DNA of 64,000 bases from Haliotis asinina (Eukaryota; Mollusca; Gastropoda; Lepetellida; Haliotidae), in contig NC_090288.1 in the NCBI RefSeq assembly GCF_037392515.1, positions 3,465,501 through 3,529,500 on the forward strand. Direction: 5' to 3'. This document shows positions 50,780-62,689 of this stretch, piece after piece. Each line of letters starts with the position of its first letter. The first letter of the stretch is position 1. The notes beneath the pieces were generated by a model. That model saw nothing but the letters and a program-made list of their open reading frames with translations. It did not search any database and was not told where the DNA came from. A program made the translations under genes and the position numbers.

Positions 50780-51124
50780 CTTTTCCCTGTGACACTTCAG
50801 TGAACCTAGTCTGTGTGGGCAAAGTGTCAGGTCCGTGAGTAAGAGAAGAGTGTAAATGTGCATGCATTGTCCGAGCACAAAATACATTAATTCACACGTG
50901 CGTAGAGTCTGTTCTGCGAGGGTTGTGTTTGAAGTACGTTTGCATCTGTTGCAAGAGCGCCTACAGGTCATCACTTTGCACATTTCATGTTTTATAGTTT
51001 TCATCAAAACTTGACAGGACGGGATAAACGGATGCGATCCATTACTGTAACGGAATATAAAACATACATCTTACATGCCAGTGGCTAGTTGCTGGTGTTT
51101 GAGGAGAAGGTGGTGGTTCTGTAA

Positions 51125-51495
51125 AATGTGATGTGGGGATGTGGTGGGAGAGCTGTCAGGCTAGTAATCCGGCGTGTCTTAGGTGTCGGAATCGAGCCCA
51201 CCTGTGACCGAGTGGAAAAGAAACTTTAGGCAACTCTATGTGCAGAAAACTCTGTCAGTGCTGTCACAACGCCTAGTGTACATAACCCCGCCTACATTTA
51301 CCCACGACTCCGTTGGTAAATGAACAGGTGACGGCCACACGAACACGTTCAAACACCTTGTTGCGGGAACAGCAGTAAAACGTGGTCAAAGTACTGTGAC
51401 AATGTGTCCCAGTCCATCCAGATGTGAATGTGTGATACCCTTTAAGGACGGGATAGCCACATTAACTTGATGCACCTAGCAGCTGCAAGACTTAT
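51125..51495 (+). repeat. Repeat C (counterpart of 36840-37215)
   Basis: Same text with few changes ('gctgtcaggctagtaatccgg', 'ggtgtcggaatcgagccc'). Confidence 0.5.
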
Positions 51496-51559
51496 AATAT
51501 TATAAAAGGTATAATTTTGATCAGCAGATCGATAAGTATCGTGCGCCTAAGACAATCTT

Positions 51560-52560
51560 ACAAGACGGGTGTACGAGCAAGTGAGCGAGTTTCGTTGTTC
51601 ACTGCACTGAGCAATATTCCAGAAACAGAATCCAGTGATCAACAACATGAGTATCGTTCTACTCAAGTGGGATACGGTGGGATGTCTTAACCATATACTG
51701 AAGACCAATTCTAACGCGGATCTTGACGGGCATACGGCGTAATGACAATCAGTTGCCAAGACCTTCAGAGGTCCTAGAACGTCTTAATGAGAAAAGCACA
51801 AATTAGGAGATAACGGTACTGTATTTCAGGAATCGGGGTTGTATTCCGGTGATGTATAAACCACCGGAATACGTCACGAATTAAACATAGTAGACTTATT
51901 TCCATTCAAATTCAACTTGGTTGACACATGCCATCGTATCCCAGTTCCATAGATCGATATGTTAATCACTGGATTGCCTGGTCAATTCGGTTATTTATAA
52001 ACAGTCCCCATATAGCCGGAATATTCTTGAGTGAGGCGTTAAACAACGAACCAACCAGTCAGACGTTCTAATTAGTAGTGGCTACCACGACACTAAAATT
52101 TGTTTCCTTGTCGTAAGCATTGTTCATAGTAGCTATCTCAAGGACTTGTCATGGCTTCAGGGGGACTCCAAAAAGTGTTGAACTATTTCCTTTTATCATT
52201 CACTGTTGCCAGAAACAGGGAAAATGAAAAACCTTTCATTTATCAATTTCACCTCTTTCAACCAAAGTAAGAAATGAAGTTACAGCCGTATTTCGTCATG
52301 CTCCTTGAATTGGTTGATGCAGGTCATCGTATCCCAACCTACTAGATCGATACTCATGATATTGATCACTGGATTTCCTGGTCCAGATTGTCGTCATATA
52401 GATGGAAAGTTGCTGAGTGAAACCTGCGTAGACTGAAGTTCATGATGATGTCAGTCACTGGATTGTCTGGTCTACACTAAACGATTTACAGACCGCTACC
52501 GTAGAGCTGGAATAGTGCTGAGTGCGGCGTTGAACAACAGCCAAACTAAACCCTTTAGCA
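51560..52560. repeat. Cluster of SINE A fragments, unit B
   Basis: Counterparts of 37470-38345 in the same order. A 45-bp palindromic addition 'attccggtgatgtataaacc', then ggaat, lies at about 51840-51880 and is missing in unit A. Confidence 0.65.
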
Positions 52561-52754
52561 AGACAGTTGCTTTAACTGTGTTAAACAAACAAACGGATTC
52601 ATAACGGCCTTTTGATTCTGCTGTACAAAAGTCTTCGTTGAGACTAGAGAGACTGTTTATACTAAATCTACGATCGAGAGTTCAACCTGAATCAGGACAC
52701 GAACGAGTGACAGTTCGCAAGTTTATTCATCTAGGAGTTGTTGTCGATACAGCT

Positions 52755-54769
52755 TTACTCGTCTTCAGTTGCAGCAGCGGTATCTAAACAGCAAAGAGTG
52801 AGTTAGTTAGATTTCTTTTGACGCCGTTTTCAGTGAGTGAGTTTATTCTTTGAAAGAGTTATCTCCCCTTATATCAAACTGCATTAGCATCAGTTGCGCT
52901 GCAGTGCTGCTAGAGCGGGGTGCCGCCTCACTTTCATTTCAATATTATCAGTAATATGTTAGGGCGGCGGTATAACCTAGAGGCTGAAGCGCATTAATAA
53001 GATAAAACTGTTTTCCAGATTTTTCTTCGAACGTATAGTTTGGTTCAAATATTCCAAGGCACCGGATGATCGGTTCCAAAAATGAAAAGATGATACCTAC
53101 CTGCCATCATACTTGAGAGGCTGCTACTGAAATCTTCGAAGGTCACCTTCGAATTTCCTGTGAATAACATCACATCGTCAGTACACTGTGGGAAGACCCA
53201 GTGGGTAAAGGGAGGGTTCGCAGGTCACGCCGAACTCTTTGGTTCGATTCAAAATAGGGGAAAATGTGTAAGGACAATTTCTTGTGTCACGTGCAGTAAT
53301 TATGCTGGAATATTACTAAAAACGGCGAAAAAAAAGGTATTCTCATCAAGTATAATGAACGTAGACTTATATAGTTTTGCACTTGTGTGATGGGGCTATG
53401 TGAGTTAAATGTTCGCTCGTCAGGCCGAACACCTGGGTCCGACTCCCCACTATGAGTACAATGTGTAAAGCACATTTCTTGTGTCCCCCGTGATTATTTC
53501 GCTTGAATGTTGCTGAAAGCGACGTAAAACTACACTCTGTGTGGTTGTATCAAAACATGGGTACTTTTGTCAGACCATGTTTATGTTTGATCTTTTTCAG
53601 CTGTTGTATACTACCCAGAGTAAAGTGTCTATGGTGCATTTTAATTGTGCATTTTTGAAATATTATGAGTCGTTTACATGTGTTGTAGGCATTTGTGTGT
53701 TGACATATCGTAAACCAATAGAAAATATATCAACAAAAAACGCCAAATACAATCTTGATATGTCCCATCTAGCAGCCAAAATAATTTGTGTTGTGAAAAG
53801 GTCTCCACAGTTTTCTTTTGAAAACATTAAATCGAAATTATATTATGTTAGTTGACACCGAAGTCCCAGGTTCGATTCCCCACATACTTAATGTGTGAAG
53901 CCATTTCTGATGTCCTCCACATTGAATATTACTGGAATATTGCTAAAAGTGGCGTAAAACCTCACTCACTCACTCAACCCACCCACCCACTCGCTCACTT
54001 GAACAGGGATTTGCTTTCAAGAATCCGTTTTTCAAGAACAATTGTGTCATAAAATGATATTTTACGACCGTTTCTTAAGGTTCACTGAGAGCATTTTGAA
54101 ATCTGAAAACTGTTAATTAATGTTCAGATATTTGTAAGAGTATTCGTGTTTATTTGTTGGTGTTTCTCATCCCTAATCTTAACCAGCAAGACAGTGGGTG
54201 GGTGGAGGAAAACAACTTAAAATATAAAGAAATCATTTTCACTTATTTTGTATGAACATTCTGACTTATGTAATAAAATTAGATTGGCTTCACAAACATA
54301 TTGTTTTCATATTTAGATGATGAAAAACCATGTTTACCAGGGTGTTATATGGCAGAGCACGGATTTGTATTATTACACCATGGCATAACTGTCCACAGCG
54401 GTAGGAAAAATTGAGATGAGAAAACGTTTTCATTTTTACGTCGAAATGAAAATTCATGACGGAAAGGAGGTGGAATACGATACATACCCACTAATGTATG
54501 TAACTGATTTAATACAGACCACACGTGTTAAAGGAAAACATGGGTTTGAAATATAAGAAAAAATGTAGGATTCGAATCCCAGATCACTGGATTCCAATTG
54601 CAAACACGCACACAATGTAAATTCCTCTTACCATTTTTCTTCGCACGAGAGAGTACTTCCTCGGCAAAGCGCGCGCCAATAACCTTTGCTGCCTCTGCCT
54701 GGTCGATGGCACCATCGTTATTTTCATCCAGGTCCCTGACGTAACGTCCATACCAACCAAATCCACCTC
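52755..54769 (-). CDS. EF-hand protein X, unit B copy (three 3' exons)
   Basis: Minus-strand exons 54769-54632, 53157-53101 and 52783-52755 with the same splice sites and phase as unit A. The 138-bp EF-hand exon is identical to unit A base for base, while the flanking intron differs at several positions. The second exon has one replacement (Asn to Ser in the FEDFNSS region) and the last exon one silent change. No stop or frame lesion is seen. As in unit A, the first exon is not within the duplicated unit; it would lie above 54769, where a broken DIRS-like element now begins at about 55640. Confidence 0.75.
53165..53545 (+). repeat. Two tandem SINE B copies, unit B
   Basis: Counterparts of 38940-39300 with small differences ('gggaagacccagtgggtaaag' is fuller here). 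Confidence 0.7.
53690..53980 (+). repeat. ~290-bp insertion in unit B ending in SINE B
   Basis: Unit A passes from 'gttgtaggc' directly to 'cacccacccactcg'. Unit B has extra sequence ending in a SINE B 3' half ('ggttcgattccccaca', 'agtggcgtaaaacc', 'cactcactcactcaac'). Confidence 0.7.
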
Positions 54770-54924
54770 CTAGAAAGGAAAGTAACGACATGTGGCCAGT
54801 TCACGTTCCTTTGTATTATTTTAATGTCAGTAGAAACAGATATTGAAGTATAGTCGAACCAGTCTTAGCATTACAGAAACCACGGATTTGTGTATTGATG
54901 TTTTTTGTTTGCTATGGTTGTGGT

Positions 54925-55300
54925 TTACATCCACATCCTTGGATTCCAGCTTTATAGTGGCGACCTGTTAATAATCAGGTCTGGACGATGATCAACTGCA
55001 TGAGAGTCGTTCTACGCAACGGGGATACTATGACATGTGTCCGCTGGGTCAGAGAGCCTGACCACCCGATCCCATTAGCCGCATCTAACGACAAGCATGA
55101 GTTACCGTAGACTTGGGCCTACTTGTACAAAGCGATCTTAGCGCTAAGACTATCTTAAGCCTATGTTGGAGAATGGGAATTGCAATCAGTGTAGCGCTAA
55201 AATCGCAGATTCAGTCAGGGAATGAGTTTAGTTTTACGCCGCTCTCAGCAACATTCCAGCTATATGGCAGTGTCACAAATTAAAAAACGGAATTTTCAAA
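54925..55300 (+). repeat. SINE A with truncated MITE, unit B
   Basis: Counterpart of 40385-40740. The MITE at 55121-55206 keeps its left inverted repeat, but its right arm stops after 'tagcgctaaaatcgca'. Confidence 0.7.
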
Positions 55301-55639
55301 TCTAACAGAATAGAAGTGTCAAAAACCATAAACTTTCAATAATCATAATGCAGTTTTTCTTCAAGATCGCGCTGTATATCGTAACCATGCTTTCATAAAT
55401 TACGGAATAGCGAGATCAGAAAACTAGGACTGTAGGCTAGCGGTCAGGTTGATTCAAAAGAATTTTCGAAATGTCTCTTTTGTCTTGTAATATCATTTAA
55501 TTTTATGTGTTGTTTAAAGCCGCATTCAGCGATATCCCAGCTGTATGGCGGCAGTGTTTAAATACTCTGGTTTAGACAATCCAGTGATCAACATCATAAG
55601 CTTGTATCTAATCAACTGGAATACGATGACATGCAAAAC

Positions 55640-57700
55640 GAAACGAGCAGCAAAGAAAAATCCTTGGCCTCACTTGCCCATGCGCACGTACTCTCCATTC
55701 ATTCTCTCTCTTGTCGACAAACCTTCAAGCCCATTTAATATGCTTATAGGTGGGAGATTGGGTTCCTTTACCTCCAAGTGGGCCTTCCTCAATGACCCGT
55801 TCATACATGTTCTTTCCTCGTTGATTCATGGTTACGAGATGCCTCTATGCCTTGTCACGTCTCACTGGACTTACCCTCCGAACCAGCTTACCCGACAAGT
55901 GCGCGATGGAGTCCCGAAGCCCAAGCCTCACCTTTGAGGCTTACACACAAGCTCTGCAGGATCCAGTAGTGGTTTGCATGGATGTTTGTTTGATGCCTGA
56001 CGAACCGATTCATCATCTTTTCATTGATGCATCACTGACAGGCTGAGATGCCCATCGTCTCCATCATCAGGTCGTCGGGAATTGGATGTCCGCCGAGCAT
56101 GCTACACATCAACAAACTTGAATTCAAAGATGTCATTCTAGCCACCAACCATTGGGCAAAGGTACATAACCTATCTAGGCTCAGACACACTAGCAATCTG
56201 ATGGGAAGGCCTCAACGTCTACGCGTTTCTTTCTTCCAAGGGTAATCCAGAAAATGTCACCCACCAGGGAGATATTTTTGGTTTGGGCAGTGCCTTATGG
56301 GCCAGTGAGAAGTTGGCTCGAGAATCTACTAAGCCTGGTAGAGTCAAATGCAGTAGCTCTACACAACCAACACGACCATCTACTTCATCCTCATTCAGAC
56401 TGTTACCACGGATCCACGCAGAGGATACAGGTTTGGCGCATCTTCAGAAGTCCACACTCGCAGGATTATCTTCGCTATCACTGAGGCTGATCGCACATCC
56501 ACACAATCTCTTTATGATAACCTCTATGATAACAAGTGGAAGAGGTTTGAAGCTTACTGCTGGGCAAAGGTATTTTAGTCAGATCGTCGATGAGTTTCTT
56601 CAGCTCTTACGGCCTGCAAACAGAACCTCAAGGGGACTACATTAACCACGCACTTGGCTGCTATCGACTCAGTTTCGGCTACTACTAATGGTCAAAAGGT
56701 TACTACTTTGCTGAGCTCCAGTGTCTGTTTTGCTCGTACAGACTGATGGATCATTCTACCATGTTCCGTCTTTGTATCTTTCTGTTTTTCCTTCGATATA
56801 TCGTATCTAGTGACTAGAAAGCGCTGGTAGCTTTGGTTACTCCAGCTCGTAAATGCCAGATCCATGTGCTTGATGTCAATTGTGTGAAGTTTGAGCGAAA
56901 GAAGGATGGGAAGGTTTTCCTGTGCCTCTGTTAGGTCTTCATAGCGAAAAACTAGTCGCCAGGGCAGCCGGATCTAGTGTTTGCAATTCCCACGGTGTCC
57001 ACCATTCTTGGACCTCATGATTCTGAAGACATGTCGTTGTGCTTTGTTTACACACTTCGGATTTTCTTGATGCCTCTCAAGATTGTCGTAAGATCGGAAC
57101 CCCCTGTTCATTCCATTGTCAGCTGCCTCTAGGGTCGAAGTTTCTCGGACTCCAACGTTTTCATATAAAAAAGTCCTCCTTGAATTCCTTTTGTTTCGCT
57201 GCGTTCTGCTCCCAGTGTTGCTGGACACACCTTTTGACGAGTTGTAACAGAAAGCGAGAGTCATTTGATGTCATTAAGAACTGAATGTTAAAACAGTGAG
57301 TCGTTTTACTTTCATCTCTTAGTGATGGTGTCTGTGGTGACGATCTCGAAGCAGAAGCGGGCCAGGTGAAAGGGGATAGAAATTCATACTGTGTCCTTTT
57401 AATTGCGACTTGATGAGTTTTACTACCTAGAAGTGCCTTCCTTTTGCTGGAAAACCCACTTTGTTCAGGAGCACAGATCTCTGTGGGAGGCATTGTGCTC
57501 TGTAGACCATGGGCTTCTGGGCCATCGTGAGCTTACGAATTTCGTAACCTTGGCCTTGTGTAACTCTACCGTTGACTTCAGGTTACCCAACGTTCGAAAT
57601 GTCCTGATCTGGGTAATCTACGGCCCACCGTCCGAACGTGTGATAAATACCAGACGTGAGATAGGTTAATAGTTTTGGCTTTTCTCTTAAATTATATTTT
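55640..57700 (+). mobile_element. DIRS-like (tyrosine-recombinase) retroelement, broken fossil
   Basis: The segment begins exactly where unit B ends. In order on the plus strand it shows reverse-transcriptase-side sequence, an RNase H-like block with an 'IDASLTG' motif (about 56020-56045) and 'HINKLEF' (about 56107-56127), and a tyrosine-recombinase N-terminal-like block around 56530-56640. More distant coding traces continue to about 57670. It is broken in many places and cannot be active. No terminal repeats could be assigned. Family placement rests on RNase H wording typical of DIRS rather than Gypsy. Old. Confidence 0.6.
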
Positions 57701-57948
57701 GACTACAAATTGTGTGGAAAGAGTTCCCCCATATCCTTTCTTACGCAGATTAGCAAAGTTTCCACTAAGTGGTTCAGTCCTATATATTGTACTTAATTGG
57801 AGGGTTATTTTTGTGAGTCCTCTAGTAATTGTTGTGTTAGGTTTTGGTAATAATTCTAGTTTATATCAATTTACAAATATCATTTGGGATGGGGAGCATG
57901 AGGAACTCTTACCAAGAATATATATTTATATATATTGGACAAAATGTG

Positions 57949-58112
57949 TTAGGGATATGGTATGGTATGGATGTGGCTGGACATCCTCGTTGGCAGCACT
58001 TCCACTGTATCGATGTCTGACATCTTGTCTTTACCATGAACCATACCAGCAAATACCAAATGCCATCCACCTTTCGAATTCGTAACAAACTGAACACTGA
58101 CTTGAACATCAG
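57949..58112 (-). pseudogene. Decayed FLYWCH-type zinc-finger exon
   Basis: The minus-strand frame starting at 58152 reads 'VQFVTNSKGGWHLVFAGMVH'. A neighbouring frame supplies 'IQWKCCQRGCPATSIPYHI'. Together these match the FLYWCH pattern: F..S.KGG..L...G, then WxC.....C.A and a final His. One frame change separates the halves (about 58020-58035). FLYWCH fingers in molluscs are often joined to MULE-type transposases, none of which is visible here. Confidence 0.5.
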
Positions 58113-58149
58113 CCATGGCTACTATGGATAATTTAACCGGTATAATCCC

Positions 58150-58430
58150 CATGTATCTTTTTTAATGAGAGTGTATTTTCTGTAAATTGTATTACTGATT
58201 AAGTAATAATTATTATTGGAGCACATTGTTTAGACTTTTGAGTGTTTGTTCTCATGGGTCACATTTTGTGTCGTTAGTTGCCTTTTACAACGCACACATT
58301 GTTACGAGAGTTTATTTTCTGTACACTGTATTATTAATTAAGTAATAATTACCATTGGGTCACAGCGTTTAGTGTTTTGAATGATAATCATTATATGTCC
58401 CATTCCATATCATAAATATTCAGTACTTTT
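58150..58430 (+). mobile_element. Two LTR fragments of the solo-LTR family (fossil)
   Basis: 'gagagtgtattttctgta' at about 58167 and TGTTACGAGAG at 58300 begin two partial copies of the 5' part of the LTR at 20062 ('taataatta.cattgggtcac' is shared). Both are incomplete. Confidence 0.65.
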
Positions 58431-59149
58431 CGGTTTTTGGCAGAGGTGTTAAACGAAGTGCTCTAGACTTGCCACCTTTGATAATCATTTACGTATGCGC
58501 CCTCCACAGATGCGCGGACACAGATTTTTCAAATCTTTTCATTTTTTTAGTCAAGATGCTAATAAGTCAAGTTGCTTACGACTTTAGATTTACAACGCTT
58601 TCATCAGCCAAATTCCAGCAGTATCACGGCGGGGACCTACTGTATAACCAGTAACTCGGGTCTTCGGTGTAACGTTATAACGTCTATATTGAAAAGATGA
58701 CTTTATTTCAAACCGTGCATTGGCTGTTTTCACTTATTAAAAGTTAATTTAAGTTCATTAAGTTTAATTGTTTTTAAAACATATTTCAAGCTATCAAGTT
58801 CTTAATATACTAGTATAATTGGAGATAACTTTTACAAGATGCTGATATTCAAAGTTGAATTACAAAATAACTTAAAATGTTAAAGAGATATCAAGAAAAT
58901 ATTTTGTGATGAGCCTTTTCTAAAATGTTTCTTAAGGCAATTATTGCCATAATATTTAAACAGTCATTTTAGAAGAAAATTAAAGATATCGGCATGTAAT
59001 TTCTACATATGCACAAACACATATAGCAAATCATGAATTCGTTCAAGATATCTTTCATTCAAATAGATATACCTTTAATTAATTTCCATAAATCTTCAAT
59101 TCTGATCGTTTCTGATTTCTAGAATCATGGTAAAGATATCATCAATACT
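58431..59149. other. No gene; very AT-rich
   Basis: Unique sequence with many short T- and A-runs. No frame or motif is supported. Confidence 0.5.
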
Positions 59150-59330
59150 TTGTGGACTATTAGCCTAGTGGTTAAAGCGTGCGCTTGTCACGCCGAAATC
59201 CGGGTTTGATTCCCATCATGGGTATAATGTATCAAGCACATTTCTGGTGTCTGACTTTGCAGGAATATGCCTATGCAATATGTTAGGGATTGCGCACAAT
59301 GAGCCCGTTACAAAATACCTTTGAGTGAAA
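59150..59330 (+). repeat. SINE B with well-kept tRNA-like head
   Basis: 'attagcctagtggttaaagc' has an A box (TAGCCTAGTGG) and 'ccgggtttgattccc' a B box (GGTTTGATTCC), spaced as in a Pol III promoter. The body 'tataatgtatcaagcacatt' follows. The region between does not fold as a complete tRNA, so it is a SINE and not a tRNA gene. Confidence 0.75.
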
Positions 59331-59724
59331 AAGCGTCTTACCTGTTCGTGATGCAGTGATGCAAATGGATAATGTACATGTGGGATGAGGGTATATATAC
59401 ACCACCTGTTGATGACAAAGCAAAAGAGCTATCACACCTTCTTATTTAAAATTCCATTTCAGTTCGATTTGTATAGAGTAGGCGGTGACAACATGAAACA
59501 GTAATATCGGGTGATCCAGTCAGTATGACACCTCGCCTTATTATATTCACGTGTAACAGGTTAATATCATTATATGCCCACGGTCTGTATATCCTGTTCA
59601 AAGTTCAGGAAGACAGATTAATTGCGGTGTTATGCAAAAATCCTGTTTGCGACCAATTTGTTTAAGTGGTATATGAATTCAAAACAAACACTAGGACACC
59701 TAAATGTAGTCTCTAGTCATTTTA

Positions 59725-59727
59725 GTG

Positions 59728-59759
<32 letters not shown>

Positions 59760-60208
59760 TGTGTGTGTGAGTGTAGGAGTGGGGTGAGGCGGGTTATGTG
59801 CTGGCGGATACTTTCAGCTGAAAACCTCGCTCGAATATAGGATCTCGTTACATCGTGTTCACAGTATCATCAGGCGTCACAGGTGTCATTTTACCCCTTT
59901 CGCCTTCTTTATCAAAAGCGTGTTACAGTACGTCTAGGAAATCGGTGATAGATGTGTGTTGCTTTTTTCATTCACACAACCCAGTTACTGATATCACAAG
60001 CAATACTGTTGTCCTGCTAAATAGTGGTTTGGGTTTTACGCCGCTTTTAGCAGTTTTCCAGCAAATATCAGGGTGGGGGACACCACAAATGGGCATCAAG
60101 CAACGTGTCCATGTGGGGAATCGAACCCGAGTCGTCTGCGTGAAGAGCGAACGCTTTATCCACTATCGCCCCACCTGGTAAATAGCCTACGGGGCCATAA
60201 ACATGTAC
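59725..60208. repeat. Second copy of the mobile ~500-bp repeat of lectin intron 1
   Basis: Begins in a (GTGC)n tract (59727-59760), then 'gagtgtaggagtggggtgag', and matches 16340-16775 nearly throughout, including the minus-strand SINE-B-like end. The match stops at 'ataaacatgta'. Frames open across it are shadows. Confidence 0.8.
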
Positions 60209-60440
60209 TCGCAGTTGGCAAGCCAAGTTATCTCGTCTAGCATTATCACCATCGTTTCATCTTATCGCTTTCTTGTCTTGTGTATTCCTATTTCGTCTCG
60301 TATTATCGAAATTTTGATTGCCGATGTCTGCATACAAACTCTACCCAATTATATGACTCTCTCGTTTCGTGTTATTGCGTATCGTCCATTATTATCGCCT
60401 GCTCGTCGAGTGTTATCGCTGTGTCGTATTGGCAGTGAGA
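60209..60440. repeat. Decayed minisatellite of about 22-25 bp
   Basis: Words of the form 'ttatcgcc.tctcgtc..gt' recur irregularly ('cttatcgctttcttgtcttg', 'tttcgtctcgtattatcg', 'tattatcgcctgctcgtcg', 'gttatcgctgtgtcg'). Confidence 0.45.
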
Positions 60441-60550
60441 TAACCTAGCTGAAGACCCGGGTTCTATCCCCACATGGGAACAACCTGTGAAGCCCATTTC
60501 TGATGTCCCCAATCGTGATGTTGGTGGAATATTGCTAAAAGCTAAATACA
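60425..60550 (+). repeat. SINE B, diverged
   Basis: 'ctgaagacccgggttctatc', 'cctgtgaagcccatttctga' and 'ggaatattgctaaaagc'. Confidence 0.65.
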
Positions 60551-61890
60551 TTCTCGGCCCTGCCCATCACTTTGGGGGCGCATCTGTGAGCTTCACGCCA
60601 GTCGTGGTGCCACATCACACCTACAGGTCTACGGAGCTGTGAAACGTTTTAGCATCAGCTTACATCAGTCATACGATCTTGTAAGATTATTGATTGGAAA
60701 CGTTCCCGTTTGTGGACGAGTTGTTTTGTGACAGTAAGCACAATGGTGTCAAAACTTCAAAATGGATTATTTTAATACCAAAGGTTTATAAATATTTATT
60801 TTGAATTTTTGAATATTACAATTACGAGGAGTTTCGAAGTTGGAGCAGTTGGAGGGGGAGAAAAAAATGGGGTGGAGAGTTGTTAACCCCTCTATGACGG
60901 GAATATTCCACAGAAAACCTCACTGTCCCAAGGAAATTCTATAGCATGTTCTGGTCCTCCCGGAAGGTAGACGTAAGGGCTGATAAGCCATACATATTCC
61001 TATAGACAGTTGTTACCCACATTGGGGCGGTGGGGTAGCTAGGTGGTTAAGCGTTCGCCCATCACACAGAAGACCCAGTTTCGATTTCCTGAATATTGCT
61101 GGAACCGACAGCGTCATCAGAATTTCTAACAACGCTGACGCCGTCGGTTCCAAATGTATTACCGGGCTTCAAATATTCATTAACACTCGGAATTTGGCCA
61201 ACACATAATGTTTATCTCCTAACTGACGCTAAAATATCAATCATGAAAAGACCAATATCCCTAACTTATTTTGTCCAATATATATTACCTGTTCTTAAAT
61301 ATGCATTGACATTGGTTTGTGGTACGTGGCAAAATGGAACATCCCATCCTTTTCTAACGATGTGTATTATTTTGCTATGGTTCATGAAAATCGGAAGATA
61401 TTGATGTTGCTTCAGATTTTTCTTCCTCTTTCAGAATTTAAGTAGGAGTGAATAAATATGAGTTTACGCCGCTTCTAGCACTATTCCACCAATATCAGGG
61501 CAGTGGGATACCAGAAATAGTCTTAAAACAGTGTACCACGGTGGGATGAGCGAACGCTGCAACCACTACCCCGACTGTCCCGAACCTCGCAGAAAGAATG
61601 TATCTAATGTAACGTACCAGAACAACATGAAATAGTTATAGCCGATTAAATAATAAACTTATTAAACTTTATATCAAATGAGATTTCCTAAGTATCTCTT
61701 TAAAACAACCCCCGTTCATGTACAGGCAGCAGTACGTACAGCAGATGGGTGGATAACTCATAAACAATGAAGCGTATGTCCCTTTAGTGAGCATTTCTAA
61801 ATTTCTGACGATAAGCCTCAGGCGCTAACTCATAAGCTTTCAAGTGTACTCTTGACATCATTATAGTCTGAGCTTTGTTGTATTGACAAG
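60551..61890. other. No gene; SINE B pieces
   Basis: A plus-strand SINE B head lies at about 61025-61115 ('ggtggggtagctaggtggtt') and a minus-strand SINE B fragment at about 61455-61590 ('tttacgccgcttctagc', 'atgagcgaacgctgc'). The rest is unique. The frame at 61096-61404 has no motif. Confidence 0.5.
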
Positions 61891-62650
61891 GCTGAATAAG
61901 CATCCTCAGCTTTACCCTTCAAAACAGTTTGCAATAGCATAGTCCATGACTCCCTAAGCCACTTGAGATTTTCAGCAACCTTATCAAAATGTAGAAAATA
62001 TTGTCGGCTTCTTTCTCATTAAAAGGTGGTACAAGCCTAGCATGCCTTGCAGTGTCAAAAGAGGAAGAATCTGAGGGTAGAGATGGGTTTTCAAACTTTT
62101 TCAGTGCAATTTCTATGTCAACTTGAAATTTGTTCAATTCTAATTCCTCTCTGTCTCTTTCCATTTCCTTCTCCATCTCAAACATCACTTCGATCCTTTT
62201 CAATTTTTCCTGTTTCTTTATTTCCAACTGATCTGAACCTCCTTCATCTTGGACCATTTCGTTAACATCATGTTCAAAAACTCCCTCATCAATATAGTGA
62301 TTCAACACAATTTCCAAAATTTGAAATTTCCTCATTGCAGGTTTGGTATCAAATTTGAGATGTGAAGACATTTGCAACAAATCTGATTTGCGCAGTTGAC
62401 TGATTGTCTCGAGTCAGGGGACAATACAAATTTCTGAAGTTCAAACACCATTTTGCTGGTTCCACATTTAACATGTTGCAAAATTGCAAGAATTTGGAAT
62501 AAATTTTACAAATGGTCTCAAATGTCAAATGAATTCTATGCCGGATGAGCCCCCAATTTTTGTTAGGGTTAAAAATTTGCAGTGACAAAAGGTGTAAGAA
62601 GTCCCCTCAGAACCAGCAAAATACAACACCAAGAAGTCTCATATCAAAGA
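61890..62650 (-). mobile_element. LTR retrotransposon fossil: LTR edge, leader and gag N-terminal part
   Basis: On the minus strand, 62650-62575 matches the 3' end of the solo LTR at 20062-20649. It is followed at once by a primer-binding-site-like stretch of the tRNA-Pro type and then by a gag-like coding stretch (about 62380-61919). That stretch has a coiled, Glu/Lys-rich middle ('EVMFEMEKEMERDREELEL') and a block like 'ARLVPPFNEKEAD', typical of metazoan Gypsy-type gag proteins with a SCAN-like fold. The rest of the element is absent. Broken and inactive, of the same family as the solo LTR. Age moderate to old. Confidence 0.7.
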
Positions 62651-62689
62651 CTTGCAGCTGACCTATTGACGGATTGCCGACGGATGCCG

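Larger units (their letters stand above)
44398..55636. repeat. Segmental duplication, unit B (array not expanded)
   Basis: Counterpart of unit A. It keeps all exons of X and Y in the same order and strand. It has about four diverged units where A has the 78-unit array, and carries SINE insertions that A lacks. Confidence 0.9.

Noticed and set aside
55545-55937. Host gene starting in SINE A at 55545
   Set aside because: Its start is in SINE sequence and the rest belongs to the DIRS-like fossil.
59150-59230. tRNA gene
   Set aside because: A- and B-box words are present, but no complete cloverleaf or anticodon stem is seen, and the text continues into a SINE body.
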